41,951 nt of DNA from Methanobrevibacter sp. (GTDB lineage Archaea; Methanobacteriota; Methanobacteria; Methanobacteriales; Methanobacteriaceae), in NCBI GenBank assembly GCA_017652345.1, contig JAGCBE010000520.1, forward strand, positions 1-41,951, in the 5' to 3' direction. Shown piece by piece: positions 21,621-30,639 of this stretch (positions are counted from its first letter, which is position 1; every line of letters starts with the position of its first letter). The notes below the pieces were generated by a model that was given only the letters and a program-made list of their open reading frames with translations, was not told where the DNA came from and searched no databases. The position numbers and the translations under genes are program-made.

Positions 21621-23030
21621 ATGGGAAGAATTGGAATATATAATGGACTTATCTATGGTGGCGGTGGTGCCATTGTTATACCTAATCCAGAAGGTACTCC
21701 TACCGATGAATTACATAGTATACAAATAGATGAAGATATATATGAAATAGTAAGTTCTAGTGGTGCCTCTGCCATAGAAAAAACTCAAAGTGAATATGAT
21801 GCCCTTACTCCTGCTGAAAAAAACAATGGTACTATCTATATGGTTCAAGGAGAGGCGGAAATTATTGAGACTCCTATTGATATGAGTAGTATTACCTCGT
21901 TTATAGAAGAATCAAGCATAATGAGTGTAGCCTCAACAACAGATACAACGACTGTAACATATAGAAGAGTTGGTTCTTCTGTTGGATGTACATTTTATTA
22001 TACAAATAAGATTGACTTAACCACAGTTAATCAAGTTAAATTTGGTCTTGAAACTGGAGATAATTATCATCAAGCAGATTCACCACAGAATCCTATACAT
22101 ATAGGCTTTTGTAGCACAGCTCCAAGTGGATTCTCACCAACATTTGATATTGAAGAAGAATATTATTTAAGAAATCATACATATACCGATGAGGATTGTG
22201 TTATTGATACAAGTGAACTTACCGGAGAATATTATCTTACTGTAATTTCACATGGTTGGAATTTAGTTATTAATGATTTTATTCTTGAAGGTACGGGCGA
22301 AGTATTAGCTAACAAAATTTACTATATGGGAACCGAATATGCCAATACGAATGGCGGCTCTGGTGATGATAGCCAAGAACTTATTTCATATGATACTACA
22401 ATTACAACTACTCAATATGGATGGTGGGAAGTAGAAGACAAAGATGGAAATACATTAGACGTTGATAAGTACGAGCTTCTCGCTGTAACTCCTACTGTTG
22501 ACAATACAACGTGGACAGGAGCTTGGGATGGAGCTTTTTATATACAAGAAGTAAGTGGTAATAAATCCTATGAAGTCACCTTTGTAAACATCAATGATGG
22601 TGGATATATTAGGACAAGCAGAACATGGGATGTTAAAGTAGTTTATAGAGATAAAAATGCGGCGGGCGGTGGAAGTGGCGGAAGTTCCTCGGTTGACTAT
22701 TCGACAGAAGAACGAGAAATCGGCACTTGGATAGATGGCTCACCAGTATATCAAAAGACTATTTATATTGGGCGTTTAACATATGGAAGTACTTGGATAA
22801 ACGTTCCACATAATATAGATAATATGGGAATGATGGTTGAATTATTCGGTTCGTTTTTAGGGACGGGTGATGGTCGTATGTATCCAATAACAGTAACAAG
22901 ACCAACAATGACTAACGGTGTATGCTTCGGAGTTGATACCACTTACTTCTGGTATATAAATAATTGGCTACAAACTAATGCAACAGACAAAGCTTCAGTA
23001 ACAATTCGCTACACAAAGGCTACAACATAA
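21621..23030 (+). CDS. tail fibre, paralogue of the upstream gene
   Basis: 469 residues. The N-terminus MGRIGIYNGLIYGGGGAIVI leads into the same NPEGTPTDELHSIQIDEDIY unit as the upstream fibre, then a 'Y-D-A-L-T-P-A-E-K' motif, beta domains, and at the C-terminus YSTEEREIGTWIDGSPVYQK, again shared. It begins 3 nt after the previous stop with GGGAGGAG as ribosome site. Probably arose by duplication of fibre modules. Confidence 0.82.
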   Translation: MGRIGIYNGLIYGGGGAIVIPNPEGTPTDELHSIQIDEDIYEIVSSSGASAIEKTQSEYDALTPAEKNNGTIYMVQGEAEIIETPIDMSSITSFIEESSIMSVASTTDTTTVTYRRVGSSVGCTFYYTNKIDLTTVNQVKFGLETGDNYHQADSPQNPIHIGFCSTAPSGFSPTFDIEEEYYLRNHTYTDEDCVIDTSELTGEYYLTVISHGWNLVINDFILEGTGEVLANKIYYMGTEYANTNGGSGDDSQELISYDTTITTTQYGWWEVEDKDGNTLDVDKYELLAVTPTVDNTTWTGAWDGAFYIQEVSGNKSYEVTFVNINDGGYIRTSRTWDVKVVYRDKNAAGGGSGGSSSVDYSTEEREIGTWIDGSPVYQKTIYIGRLTYGSTWINVPHNIDNMGMMVELFGSFLGTGDGRMYPITVTRPTMTNGVCFGVDTTYFWYINNWLQTNATDKASVTIRYTKATT

Positions 23031-23104
23031 TAGTTTAAGGACAATATTATATAATGTTTAATCACATTTTTATATATTAAATATAGCTAGAAAGGAGCCT
23101 GGTA
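23031..23104 (+). other. short gap, possible promoter region
   Basis: 74 nt, AT-rich, with TATAAT at 23050-23055 and TTTTTATATATT followed by AAATATAG. No -35 of the TTGnnn type sits at 17 nt. The sequence resembles those at 6325 and 19170, so a different (late) promoter class is possible but not shown. Confidence 0.3.
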
Positions 23105-24829
23105 ATGCCTAATACAGATAATTATGATTTATATAACTCACAGGGAGTACCTTCTACATTACCAGGTACTCCAATTATTGATGAACAAGGTCATCTTGTT
23201 ATTCCTTCTGATGATTGGATAAGTCCTGGTGCAGTAGAAAACTCTACTATGGATAAAGATCCTAATAACACTGGTCCAATGACAGATTTCTGGTCTGCTT
23301 TCCCTATTACAATAGATGAAAGTGGATTTTTATTCTATTATAATGAAAATACAGGAATTAATGTACGGGGACCTGAAGGTGCACCAAGATATGTTTCATA
23401 TGATGAGTTAACAGAAGAAGAAAAACAAACTCTTAAAGGTCAAGATGGTGCAGATGGACTTAATGGTCGTGATGGTGTTGATGGTATAGATGGACATGAT
23501 GGATTAGATGCCTATCATGTTTGGTTACGCGATCAAGGGTATGATGAAGAAGACCATCCTATTGAAGAATTTTATGAATTCATCGCTGGATATGCGGAAG
23601 GGTTTGTTAAAGAAGGCGCTGGACAAGGTTCTTTAATCGTAAACTACAAGGGTCAATATAATGCTGCCAATGGTAATGGAAGTTTTGCTTCTGGATATGA
23701 AACTACTGCAGGAGGTAATTATAGCTTCACAGGCGGTCTTGGTACTCAAACTGGCACCGCATATCAATTTGCCATAGGTAAATATAATGAGAATGATCCA
23801 AATAACGTTTTTGAAATAGGATATGGTTCACAACAAACACCTTCTACAGTATTATTTGTAACAAAAGGTGGAAGACTAAAAACATTAGGTAATATAGAAG
23901 ATGGTACGGGTAATGTTTTATCTAATAAAGTCGATAAAGTTGCTGGTAAAGGATTATCAACTAATGATTTCACAACTTCTTATAAACAATTTTTAGATAA
24001 CTATAATATAGAAACTTCTGTATTACAACATTCAGAAAATCCTGTTACTAGCGCAGCAATCTATACAGCAATAGAACAAGCTAAAGAATCAGTTTCAAGT
24101 AAACCTACAATAGAAGAAGGTACTTTAAATTCAGACTTTCCTATTTTATCATATAGATCGATTGGTTCTGATGAATTACTTGATGTTGGTATTAAAATGA
24201 ATCAACTCTTATGGAACCCAAATAAAAATGTTCTAAAGGGCGGAAGCGGCTTATCTAGTGGCGCATATAGTTATAATATACTTTTTGGTTCTGGCTTAGT
24301 TAGTGGTGGAGATAATCAAATTATATTAGGTAAATATAATGAAAGTAATTCTTCTGATTTATTCCAATTAGGTTATGGTAGTTCTGTTGGAAATGAAGCA
24401 AATGTATTTACTGTTTCAAGAATGGGAGATGTACTTGCCGCAGGTGATATTACAGATGGTGATGGAAATGTACTAAGCGGGAAACAAGATTTATTAGATT
24501 TTGATTTAGTTCCAACTCTAAATAGCGAAGCAGTAATGACTTCAGATGCTATTTATAGAGCTTTTACTTCTGTTGGAATTACTCCTTATGTTGGAATTAC
24601 AATTCCACAGTTACAAAATCTGCAAGACCAAATAGATGACAATGCACAAGATATTTCAATAGTTAGTAATAACTTAAACAATTTAATTGATAATTTATAT
24701 ATGATAACTGATGATGTAAATGATGATGTTTATAAGTTAGGTATAAAAAATGGTCAATTATATATACAAAAAATAGAAGAAGAAGTAGTTCCGGAAGAAG
24801 AGGACGAGGAAGAAGGAGAAGATGAGTAA
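23105..24829 (+). CDS. collagen-like tail fibre with acidic tail
   Basis: 574 residues. The N-terminal part ends in INVRGPEGAPRYVSYDELTEEE, then a short collagen-like Gly-x-x run (GQDGADGLNGRDGVDGIDGHDG, about residues 116-138), then DAYHVWLRDQGYDE, then two units related to the HAEG closing segment (AIGKYNENDPNNVFEIGYG, ILGKYNESNSSDLFQLGYG). The C-terminus is very acidic (EEEDEEEGEDE). The stop overlaps the next ATG (TAATG), so the two fibres are translationally coupled. Confidence 0.85.
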   Translation: MPNTDNYDLYNSQGVPSTLPGTPIIDEQGHLVIPSDDWISPGAVENSTMDKDPNNTGPMTDFWSAFPITIDESGFLFYYNENTGINVRGPEGAPRYVSYDELTEEEKQTLKGQDGADGLNGRDGVDGIDGHDGLDAYHVWLRDQGYDEEDHPIEEFYEFIAGYAEGFVKEGAGQGSLIVNYKGQYNAANGNGSFASGYETTAGGNYSFTGGLGTQTGTAYQFAIGKYNENDPNNVFEIGYGSQQTPSTVLFVTKGGRLKTLGNIEDGTGNVLSNKVDKVAGKGLSTNDFTTSYKQFLDNYNIETSVLQHSENPVTSAAIYTAIEQAKESVSSKPTIEEGTLNSDFPILSYRSIGSDELLDVGIKMNQLLWNPNKNVLKGGSGLSSGAYSYNILFGSGLVSGGDNQIILGKYNESNSSDLFQLGYGSSVGNEANVFTVSRMGDVLAAGDITDGDGNVLSGKQDLLDFDLVPTLNSEAVMTSDAIYRAFTSVGITPYVGITIPQLQNLQDQIDDNAQDISIVSNNLNNLIDNLYMITDDVNDDVYKLGIKNGQLYIQKIEEEVVPEEEDEEEGEDE

Positions 24830-26274
24830 TGCCTACAACGATAAATAATACACTTCCTATGAATTGGGATGCTACGATAAGTTATAACCTTGGTGACGAA
24901 GTAAGTTCCAATGGTATGATTTTTAAGAGTCTCGTCCAAGGTAACCTTGGACACCATCCCGCAAGATCAAGTGATTATTGGGAGCCTCTTGATATATATA
25001 AAAAAGATTTAACTCAAATGCCTCATGGTGAATATGGTGGCGATGACAATTTTTGGGAACGTGATCAAATATATATAGACTCAAATGGTTGGGTTTATGT
25101 TAATAATGAAAATATTGGTATTAATGTAAAAGGTAGAGATGGTACTGTATCTTTTGAAGCATTAACACCAGAACAGATAGAAGCTTTGCGCGGACCACGT
25201 GGAGAGCGCGGAGAACAAGGTCCTGCAGGTCCGGAAGGTCCTCAAGGTCCTATGGGAGAAGTTATACTCACCCCTGAGCAGGTCGCCGCATTAAAAGGTG
25301 ACCAAGGTAAATCTACATATGAAATATGGTTAGAACAAGGACATACTGGAACAGAAGAAGACTTTTTAGAATGGCTAACTGACCAAACAGTTCAATTAGA
25401 TAAAGTTCTACTCCCAGACTCATTAAACCCTGTAACTAACAAGGGTATTTATGACGCTTTATTTTCATATCAGGTTTATTTAACAACTTTATTAGAGGAT
25501 TATACAAAAAGAGTTATTGCTCTTGAAAATAGATTAAAAGCTGAATATAACGGAGAAATACAAGAATTTAAATTTGGTGTAACAGATTTAGGTTCATATG
25601 GATATATTATGACTGGTGATACACAAGTTATACCTTTTGCTACGAAGGAACAAGATGTATTACAATCTGCAAATGTAATACCTCAACAGAGTACAATAGC
25701 ATCACAATATGCATATCAAGAAATAACTCCTGTTAATATAACGATAGGAGATGTTGATGGAGTAACTGAATTAACTAGCGCAACGGGTAGTGTTTCAACA
25801 GATGATGATCCAACTCATGACAATGCTTTATATGGAAGTAATGTTGTAGCTATGTCTCTTGAAGACTATGCTGATGCTAAGACATATTTTTATAGAAACG
25901 GTAGATTTATTGGTGTATTTGGAAGTATGTATGGTACATATGGACTTGTTGAAAATACAACTAATATAACGAGTGAAGGAACTCATGCTATAGAGGGAAT
26001 AATAACAACGTCTGATGTGATGAGTTTTGGTAACGATTTTTGTATTAAAGTTGCTCCCGCAATGCCAGGAACAACTATTAATTATCAAATAGGAAGAGGA
26101 AATTCAGAAAGCACAATGCCTGAAGTAGTAAGTGGAACAAATAGAACTTCTTATACTACGGGAAGTTTTTCTGAAGAAACTGTTATTAAATATCCTCTTG
26201 CAAGTAATCAAAAGAATTATTTTGCATCTACCTCTAATGCAGAATATGTAATAACAGAAATTTATATAGAATAG
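24829..26274 (+). CDS. collagen-like tail fibre
   Basis: 481 residues. The N-terminal SYNLGDEVSSNGMIFKSLVQGN and YWEPLD form a carbohydrate-binding-like module. INVKGRDG and a collagen run (GPRGERGEQGPAGPEGPQGP, about residues 121-140) follow, then the 'TYEIWLEQGHTGTEEDFLEWL' motif very common in phage fibres, and a beta-rich C-terminal half. It contains the perfect palindrome at 24934-24952. It is the likely partner of the preceding collagen-like fibre. Confidence 0.85.
   Translation: MPTTINNTLPMNWDATISYNLGDEVSSNGMIFKSLVQGNLGHHPARSSDYWEPLDIYKKDLTQMPHGEYGGDDNFWERDQIYIDSNGWVYVNNENIGINVKGRDGTVSFEALTPEQIEALRGPRGERGEQGPAGPEGPQGPMGEVILTPEQVAALKGDQGKSTYEIWLEQGHTGTEEDFLEWLTDQTVQLDKVLLPDSLNPVTNKGIYDALFSYQVYLTTLLEDYTKRVIALENRLKAEYNGEIQEFKFGVTDLGSYGYIMTGDTQVIPFATKEQDVLQSANVIPQQSTIASQYAYQEITPVNITIGDVDGVTELTSATGSVSTDDDPTHDNALYGSNVVAMSLEDYADAKTYFYRNGRFIGVFGSMYGTYGLVENTTNITSEGTHAIEGIITTSDVMSFGNDFCIKVAPAMPGTTINYQIGRGNSESTMPEVVSGTNRTSYTTGSFSEETVIKYPLASNQKNYFASTSNAEYVITEIYIE
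24934..24952. repeat. 19-bp palindrome
   Basis: GTCCAAGGTAACCTTGGAC is self-complementary except for the central base, and matches 4762-4780 at 17 of 19 positions. It is inside a coding region here. Confidence 0.6.
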
Positions 26275-26285
26275 GAGGTTAGTAA

Positions 26286-27224
26286 ATGCAATTTAATAGA
26301 TATACCTTTTTTAGTAATAGAACTAATAATGACTCAAACATTGATATCGGAGAAGTTGATAAATCTAAAAATTTTACAAGCGTAATAAAAAGTTGTGGTT
26401 TTGTTCAAGCAGATGGTTCCGAAATAGATCCTAGTACTCCTGTTACAAATTTTAAATGGAAATACGATAAAGATGAAAATGCAGCTTGCTGGGGAAGGCA
26501 AACCTATCCTAGTGGTGGTTATTATTATCAATTTGCTTTTTATTCTAGAGGATTAAATTATAGTTCTATAAATCATCTTTTTTATAATTATGACTATTCT
26601 CCTGGTGCTTATTCGCCTTGGTGTCAGTCGTTTTTCTTTATTCCATTAAAGAACAATGGTTTTATTATAGAAGCTTATCCTCTTATGCTTTGGTATGGGT
26701 ATTATAATTCTAATCCAAAATTAATGTCAGTTACTGATCATAATAATGTTCCACTTCATGCTATATACGAAGCAACCCAACGTTCATTTATGTCTACTGG
26801 TTTAGGTTTTTATAATAATGTAACAAATAATTATTGGTATATTATATCAAATGCAGTTCATGGATATTGGGCATATAGAGGAGGAGAAGAAAATGATCCA
26901 GGTGAATCAGCAAGATCAGCTACGCTTTATAATCAAGGTACTTCAATGAGCGTTTTAAATGATTATAGAGATATATATAGAAATAAAACAGATTACAAAC
27001 AGAATATATGTACTTTAATAAAAGCTCCTTGCGGGGATGGATTTTTATCAAATTTATATATAGTGTCAACATCACCTGCCCCTGAAAGAAGATATTATTA
27101 TTCAGCAGGATATGATAGTGGCTATCACAACTGGATAGGAACAGATAATAGATTTTTTAGTTTTAACGGTAGAAACTTCTATGGTTTTATGAATAATCTT
27201 GCCGTTGAATTACCTTCAGATTAA
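26286..27224 (+). CDS. tail-associated protein, unknown
   Basis: 312 residues, rich in Tyr, Asn, Phe and Trp. It starts MQFNRYTFFSNRTNNDSNIDIG. No domain is recognised; aromatic-rich beta proteins of this type at the end of fibre clusters are often receptor-binding tips. It carries an AGGAGGT ribosome site and lies 11 nt after the collagen-like fibre. It resembles the next gene in style and position, not in clear sequence. Confidence 0.7.
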   Translation: MQFNRYTFFSNRTNNDSNIDIGEVDKSKNFTSVIKSCGFVQADGSEIDPSTPVTNFKWKYDKDENAACWGRQTYPSGGYYYQFAFYSRGLNYSSINHLFYNYDYSPGAYSPWCQSFFFIPLKNNGFIIEAYPLMLWYGYYNSNPKLMSVTDHNNVPLHAIYEATQRSFMSTGLGFYNNVTNNYWYIISNAVHGYWAYRGGEENDPGESARSATLYNQGTSMSVLNDYRDIYRNKTDYKQNICTLIKAPCGDGFLSNLYIVSTSPAPERRYYYSAGYDSGYHNWIGTDNRFFSFNGRNFYGFMNNLAVELPSD

Positions 27225-27237
27225 AGGTGGTGATATA

Positions 27238-28203
27238 ATGGCGATGCAAAACGAATTAAAGAAAACTTTAAAATATAATTTTAATGATGTATTAGATTAC
27301 CTTGAAGAACTTGGGTTTACAGTAAATATATCTAATGGTAAAATATTATGGGATGAAGCTGATAATACAACAAATTGTTATTGGAAGATAACTAATAACA
27401 CAATTAATTTTGTTAGAACAGATGGAGAATCTGCTTTTAATAAAAGTTTAGTTGATTTTAATATGACAAAAGTAGTTGATGAAGAAACTATTAATCTTAA
27501 TGTATGTGCAATAGTATTTATACCTCTTGCACATGATGGTTGTGCTTTATATTTAGGTATGGTTCCAGAAGGTACTCATATTACTGATATAACTTTCTGT
27601 TGTGAAAATGGTAATGAACTTCTTAATAATGGATTAGTAGTATGTTCAGCACCAGAAGCAGATGACTATTGGTATTATGGATGGAATCATTATAATACAA
27701 CAGTAGATACTAATTTGGATGGAGAACTTAAATGGTGTCTTGATAACGGTCATGATAATTATGAATATGGAGATAATATAAGTCAAATACCTAGAAAACA
27801 AGTAATAGTATCTCCTATGAGTATAACTTTAGTTAGATCTTATTTAAACTTTGGTGATTGGAGTGAAAATTTTAGAGTTCAAGTTACTGGAGATTTAATG
27901 GTTCCAGGTTGTGTATTTAAGATAGAAGGACAAAAATATATTGTCTTTACTAATAATTTAAACACAAGAGCTCCTGCTTATAAAATGCCTGCAGAATCTG
28001 CTATAATGAACTTAGCAACTTCAACAGAAGAATATTCATCTTTAAAATTATATGCAGTAGGTGATTATTGTATTTATGAAAAATATTTATATAAATGTAT
28101 TTATGCAGTTACTATACCAGAAGCTTTTGATGAAAATAAATGGTCAATAACAACAGTTCATAATGAATTAATAGCTCAAGGTGGTAATATATATGGTGGA
28201 TAG
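27238..28203 (+). CDS. tail-associated protein with CBM-like end
   Basis: 321 residues. The start ATG 27238 follows AAAGGTGGTG; the earlier in-frame ATG 27199 lies inside the previous gene. An N-terminal helical part (NELKKTLKYNFNDVLDYLEELGF) precedes a beta-rich body, ending in LYAVGDYCIYEKYLYKC and FDENKW. That end matches the YDVGDYCIYEFKLYKC...FDNTKW module in the 902-residue fibre, a CBM5/12-like pattern. It is the last gene of the tail module; a 25-bp terminator follows at once. Confidence 0.75.
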   Translation: MAMQNELKKTLKYNFNDVLDYLEELGFTVNISNGKILWDEADNTTNCYWKITNNTINFVRTDGESAFNKSLVDFNMTKVVDEETINLNVCAIVFIPLAHDGCALYLGMVPEGTHITDITFCCENGNELLNNGLVVCSAPEADDYWYYGWNHYNTTVDTNLDGELKWCLDNGHDNYEYGDNISQIPRKQVIVSPMSITLVRSYLNFGDWSENFRVQVTGDLMVPGCVFKIEGQKYIVFTNNLNTRAPAYKMPAESAIMNLATSTEEYSSLKLYAVGDYCIYEKYLYKCIYAVTIPEAFDENKWSITTVHNELIAQGGNIYGG

Positions 28204-28271
28204 CGCGAATGTGCTTAAATTCTAGCAAACGACCACAAACTTGCTAGAATTTAAGCACTTCGCGCATTTTT
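28203..28271 (+). terminator. very strong terminator ending the tail module
   Basis: About 25-bp stem (28203-28228 with 28241-28265, one bulged T), 12-nt loop, then ATTTTTTG. It overlaps the stop of the preceding gene and the -35 of the next promoter. Confidence 0.95.
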
Positions 28272-28299
28272 TGCATTTTTAGAAAAAATATTTTATAAT
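28271..28299 (+). promoter_or_regulatory. promoter TTGCAT-17-TATAAT
   Basis: The -35 TTGCAT (28271-28276) lies in the U tract of the terminator, with a 17-nt spacer and -10 TATAAT (28294-28299). It starts the small-gene operon 28333-30867. Confidence 0.87.
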
Positions 28300-28332
28300 A
28301 TAAATAGATAAAAAATATATAAGGTGATTAAT

Positions 28333-28677
28333 ATGATAATGGAATTTGACATATCTAAAATGGTTGAAAAAATAGCAATGCAAGCAAAAGAAAATCAAGA
28401 AGAATTTATTATTGAAACTATTCATCCATATTGTGAAAATATTTTACAGATAAAAATCAACAAAGAAGAACTAAAACAAATTCTTTTAAATGGCATACAA
28501 AAACAACAGCCAAACGTAGGAAAATGGATAGCACATCCTAGTACATATGCTCATTTAGTTTGTAGCAAATGTTTATCTAATGCACCATACGATTGTAAAA
28601 CAAATTATTGCCCAAACTGTGGAGCAAAGATGATAGAGGTGGAAAATGAAACGAAAAGAAGCAGCTGTATGTCCTAA
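28333..28677 (+). CDS. zinc-ribbon protein
   Basis: 114 residues. The N-terminal two-thirds is helical and charged. The C-terminus has GKWIAHPSTYAHLVCSKC, then YCPNCGAKM: two CxxC knuckles of a zinc ribbon, the common ending of many small Firmicute phage proteins. The ATG 28333 follows AAGGTG; GTG 28324 is rejected as it is part of that site. First gene of the small-gene operon, overlapping the next by 32 nt. The function is unknown. Confidence 0.75.
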   Translation: MIMEFDISKMVEKIAMQAKENQEEFIIETIHPYCENILQIKINKEELKQILLNGIQKQQPNVGKWIAHPSTYAHLVCSKCLSNAPYDCKTNYCPNCGAKMIEVENETKRSSCMS

Positions 28678-28834
28678 TTGTGGATACTGGAACTATAAAC
28701 CACCTACCATGTATCGTTCTAAAGTATTAGATGATTGGGGTTTTGAACATTATGTCACATATTCAATAGTTAAGTATAAATGTGTTTGTTGTAAGATAGT
28801 ATGGACGGAAAGGTGGGATTATAATGACGATTGA
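28646..28834 (+). CDS. small zinc-ribbon protein
   Basis: 62 residues with CPNCGYWNY near the start and KCVCCKIVWTERW near the end, two Cys pairs of a zinc ribbon. The ribosome site AGAGGTGG is inside the previous gene. Overlaps both neighbours. The function is unknown. Confidence 0.75.
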   Translation: MKRKEAAVCPNCGYWNYKPPTMYRSKVLDDWGFEHYVTYSIVKYKCVCCKIVWTERWDYNDD

Positions 28835-29105
28835 AGAAGCGATTAAAAACGTAGATGAATTAGCAAAACTAAGTGAAGATCAAGCACAAATTTATAAAGA
28901 GAAAGGCGATACAATGGGTTTTTGGTCTTATGAAGAATGTGCTAAAAGATACCGACAACTTGCAGAGTGGCTGAGAGAGTTGAAGAAGTACCGAGCCATA
29001 TTTGAAAAAGTCGGGGAAATACTTGCAGATAATGGATATACGATGGATGACCTCGACACTATATTTGGAAAGGTAAATGGGGAGGTAAACACTGATGACG
29101 AATGA
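28824..29105 (+). CDS. hypothetical protein, 93 aa
   Basis: 93 residues, helical and charged: MTIEEAIKNVDELAKLSEDQAQIYKEK..., EECAKRYRQLAEWLRELKKYR. This type ('I-x-x-L-x-x-A-x-x-x-R-x-L-A-E-W-L-x-E-L-K') is frequent in gut phage small-gene operons, function unknown. The ribosome site is AAGGTGG; it overlaps the previous gene by 11 nt. Confidence 0.72.
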   Translation: MTIEEAIKNVDELAKLSEDQAQIYKEKGDTMGFWSYEECAKRYRQLAEWLRELKKYRAIFEKVGEILADNGYTMDDLDTIFGKVNGEVNTDDE

Positions 29106-29319
29106 AGAAGCAATTCAGATATTAAGCAAAGTGACATTAGCTTATGAAATAGGAGAGGTGACAATTACTCAAAAGGAAATAAACGAAGCGCTTAATATGG
29201 CTATCAAAGCTCTAGAACAAACAGAAAGAATAGCAAAGGAAGTCAAAAAGGAAATAAGACGAATATATTGTTTTTACGAAGATGGCTTAATCTACAAGGC
29301 AGAAAGCGAGGAAAAATAA
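29095..29319 (+). CDS. hypothetical protein, 74 aa
   Basis: 74 residues, helical: MTNEEAIQILSKVTLAYEIGEVTITQKEINEALNMAIKALEQ. Proteins with this 'eAIxxL...ALxxAIkALE' form are common in Firmicute phages, function unknown. It overlaps the previous gene by 11 nt and the next by 1 nt (TAATG). Confidence 0.72.
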   Translation: MTNEEAIQILSKVTLAYEIGEVTITQKEINEALNMAIKALEQTERIAKEVKKEIRRIYCFYEDGLIYKAESEEK

Positions 29320-29516
29320 TGTTTATTGGATTACATTTATCAGAAAATGACGAAAAAATACTGCTGAATATAAACAATATTATCAGTATTTATGAAACAA
29401 ACGGAAAAGTAAATATCTATGCTGGAGAAGTTGTTTATCAAGTAAAAGAAAATTATGAAGATATAGTAGAGACCATTAAAAAGGTTATATTTAATGGGTT
29501 ACTTGCAAGGAGGTAG
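29319..29516 (+). CDS. hypothetical protein, 65 aa
   Basis: 65 residues. IGLHLSENDEKILLNINNIISIYETN and VNIYAGEVVYQVKENYEDI resemble the small 'flagellar FlbD-like' beta proteins found in phages; the function is not known. The start ATG 29319 (TAATG overlap) is preferred over the upstream in-frame ATG 29268, because AGCGAGGAA lies just before it. Confidence 0.68.
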   Translation: MFIGLHLSENDEKILLNINNIISIYETNGKVNIYAGEVVYQVKENYEDIVETIKKVIFNGLLARR

Positions 29517-29560
29517 CATTTAAATGGCTCTTCAGATATTTCAATAACTACAAAAATATT

Positions 29561-29578
29561 GCAAGGCAGAAAGCGAGG
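29561..29578 (+). repeat. 18-bp direct repeat of the ribosome-site region
   Basis: CAAGGCAGAAAGCGAGGA occurs at 29295-29312 and again at 29561-29578, each time serving as the ribosome-site region of the next gene. This suggests a small tandem duplication in the operon. Confidence 0.8.
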
Positions 29579-29586
29579 AGTAAAAT

Positions 29587-29823
29587 ATGGAATTTTCATA
29601 CAACCCAATAAATCCGTTTCAAGATGATGGGTTATCAAAAGAAGATAGAGCAATAATTGATGGAATTAGGAATACAGCCTATGTATGTGGCTATAGTGGC
29701 GAAGATGTTGAATTTATTGTACATAAGTCATTAAAAAGAATGGGTAGATATGATTTATTACCGCCTTGTGAGCAAGTTGACAAGTATAAGTCAGAAAGTA
29801 ATAAAAGGAGTGATGACAAATGA
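29587..29823 (+). CDS. hypothetical protein, 78 aa
   Basis: 78 residues, not recognised. It starts MEFSYNPINPFQDDGLSKEDRAIIDGIRNTAYVCGYSGEDVEF, has a helical middle and a charged end. The ribosome site GCGAGGAG lies in the second copy of the 18-bp repeat. Overlaps the next gene by 4 nt. Confidence 0.7.
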   Translation: MEFSYNPINPFQDDGLSKEDRAIIDGIRNTAYVCGYSGEDVEFIVHKSLKRMGRYDLLPPCEQVDKYKSESNKRSDDK

Positions 29824-30170
29824 ACGCAAGACAGAAGGCAAAAAACCTAAAAAAGAAAATAAACACTCTTGAATCCGATAATAAATTGATGCAAGATATT
29901 ATTGCAGATAGTCCTGCTATGCAAGAACTTTATGATTTGTATAACAAGCCAAAGTTTGTGACGCATACAACAATGCAATTTCAAGAATTTAGAGTAAAGA
30001 GAATGGTTCCTGTTTATATGAGGGATTTAGATGGATTTATTGAACGTGCAAAACAAGCTGTTGTAAAGGATTTGTTAGAAGAAATTAAAGAGAATATAAC
30101 TTATGAGGTTGATACAGAATGCATGGCACCGACAATAATTGCAAGTATTTTTATTGGTAAAAAGGAGTAA
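29820..30170 (+). CDS. hypothetical protein, 116 aa
   Basis: 116 residues. A basic start (MNARQKAKNLKKKINTLESDNKLMQDII) with leucine-zipper-like spacing is followed by a beta part (VTHTTMQFQEFRVKRMVPVY). The form is that of short coiled-coil phage proteins. Translational coupling is by ATGA overlap with the previous gene. The function is unknown. Confidence 0.7.
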   Translation: MNARQKAKNLKKKINTLESDNKLMQDIIADSPAMQELYDLYNKPKFVTHTTMQFQEFRVKRMVPVYMRDLDGFIERAKQAVVKDLLEEIKENITYEVDTECMAPTIIASIFIGKKE

Positions 30171-30176
30171 GAACGA

Positions 30177-30380
30177 ATGAAACTTATAGTTGATATTTCA
30201 GAGGAAATCTATAACGATTTCATAGATTATTGGGTGAAGGATGCTGATATACTTCATGCTGTTCGTTATAATGGCACACCACTAAAAGAATGGTTACAAA
30301 CATTCAACACAGACTCCGCGACAGAGTGCTTCACAGCGATTCAGAGATTAAAGGAGAGTTTAGATGAAGATAGTAATTGA
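30177..30380 (+). CDS. hypothetical protein, paralogue of next gene
   Basis: 67 residues: MKLIVDISEEIYNDFIDYW...ILHAVRYNGTPLKEW. The MK-I-V-D-I-x-E-x-Y start and NGTPL match the next gene's protein, so the two are tandem paralogues of a family common in gut phages (function unknown). This copy lacks the GHGDLID motif. Ribosome site AAGGAG. Confidence 0.7.
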   Translation: MKLIVDISEEIYNDFIDYWVKDADILHAVRYNGTPLKEWLQTFNTDSATECFTAIQRLKESLDEDSN

Positions 30381-30639
30381 CATAGACGAAAATGTGTATA
30401 AAAAACTAATGGATAAAACTATATGTGTTGTTGATATTTTTAACGCCATTAAGAACGGCACACCACTTCCAAAGGGGCATGGTGATTTGATAGATAGAAA
30501 TAGTGTATATCAAATAGTAAGACCTATTGAACAAAGTGATGTTGAATGGGGAGTGACAGCAGAAACCGCAATACAACTAATATATGATGCATTTAATAAA
30601 GCACCAACAATCATAGAAGCAGATACGGAGGTAAATTAA
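30364..30639 (+). CDS. conserved small phage protein (NGTPLPKGHGDLID family)
   Basis: 91 residues: MKIVIDIDENVYKKL, then IFNAIKNGTPLPKGHGDLIDR and a helical end with AFNKAPTIIEAD. The 'NGTPLPKGHGxLID' and 'APTIIEAD' motifs are found together in very many Firmicute phage proteins; the function is not established. It overlaps the previous gene by 17 nt. Confidence 0.8.
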   Translation: MKIVIDIDENVYKKLMDKTICVVDIFNAIKNGTPLPKGHGDLIDRNSVYQIVRPIEQSDVEWGVTAETAIQLIYDAFNKAPTIIEADTEVN

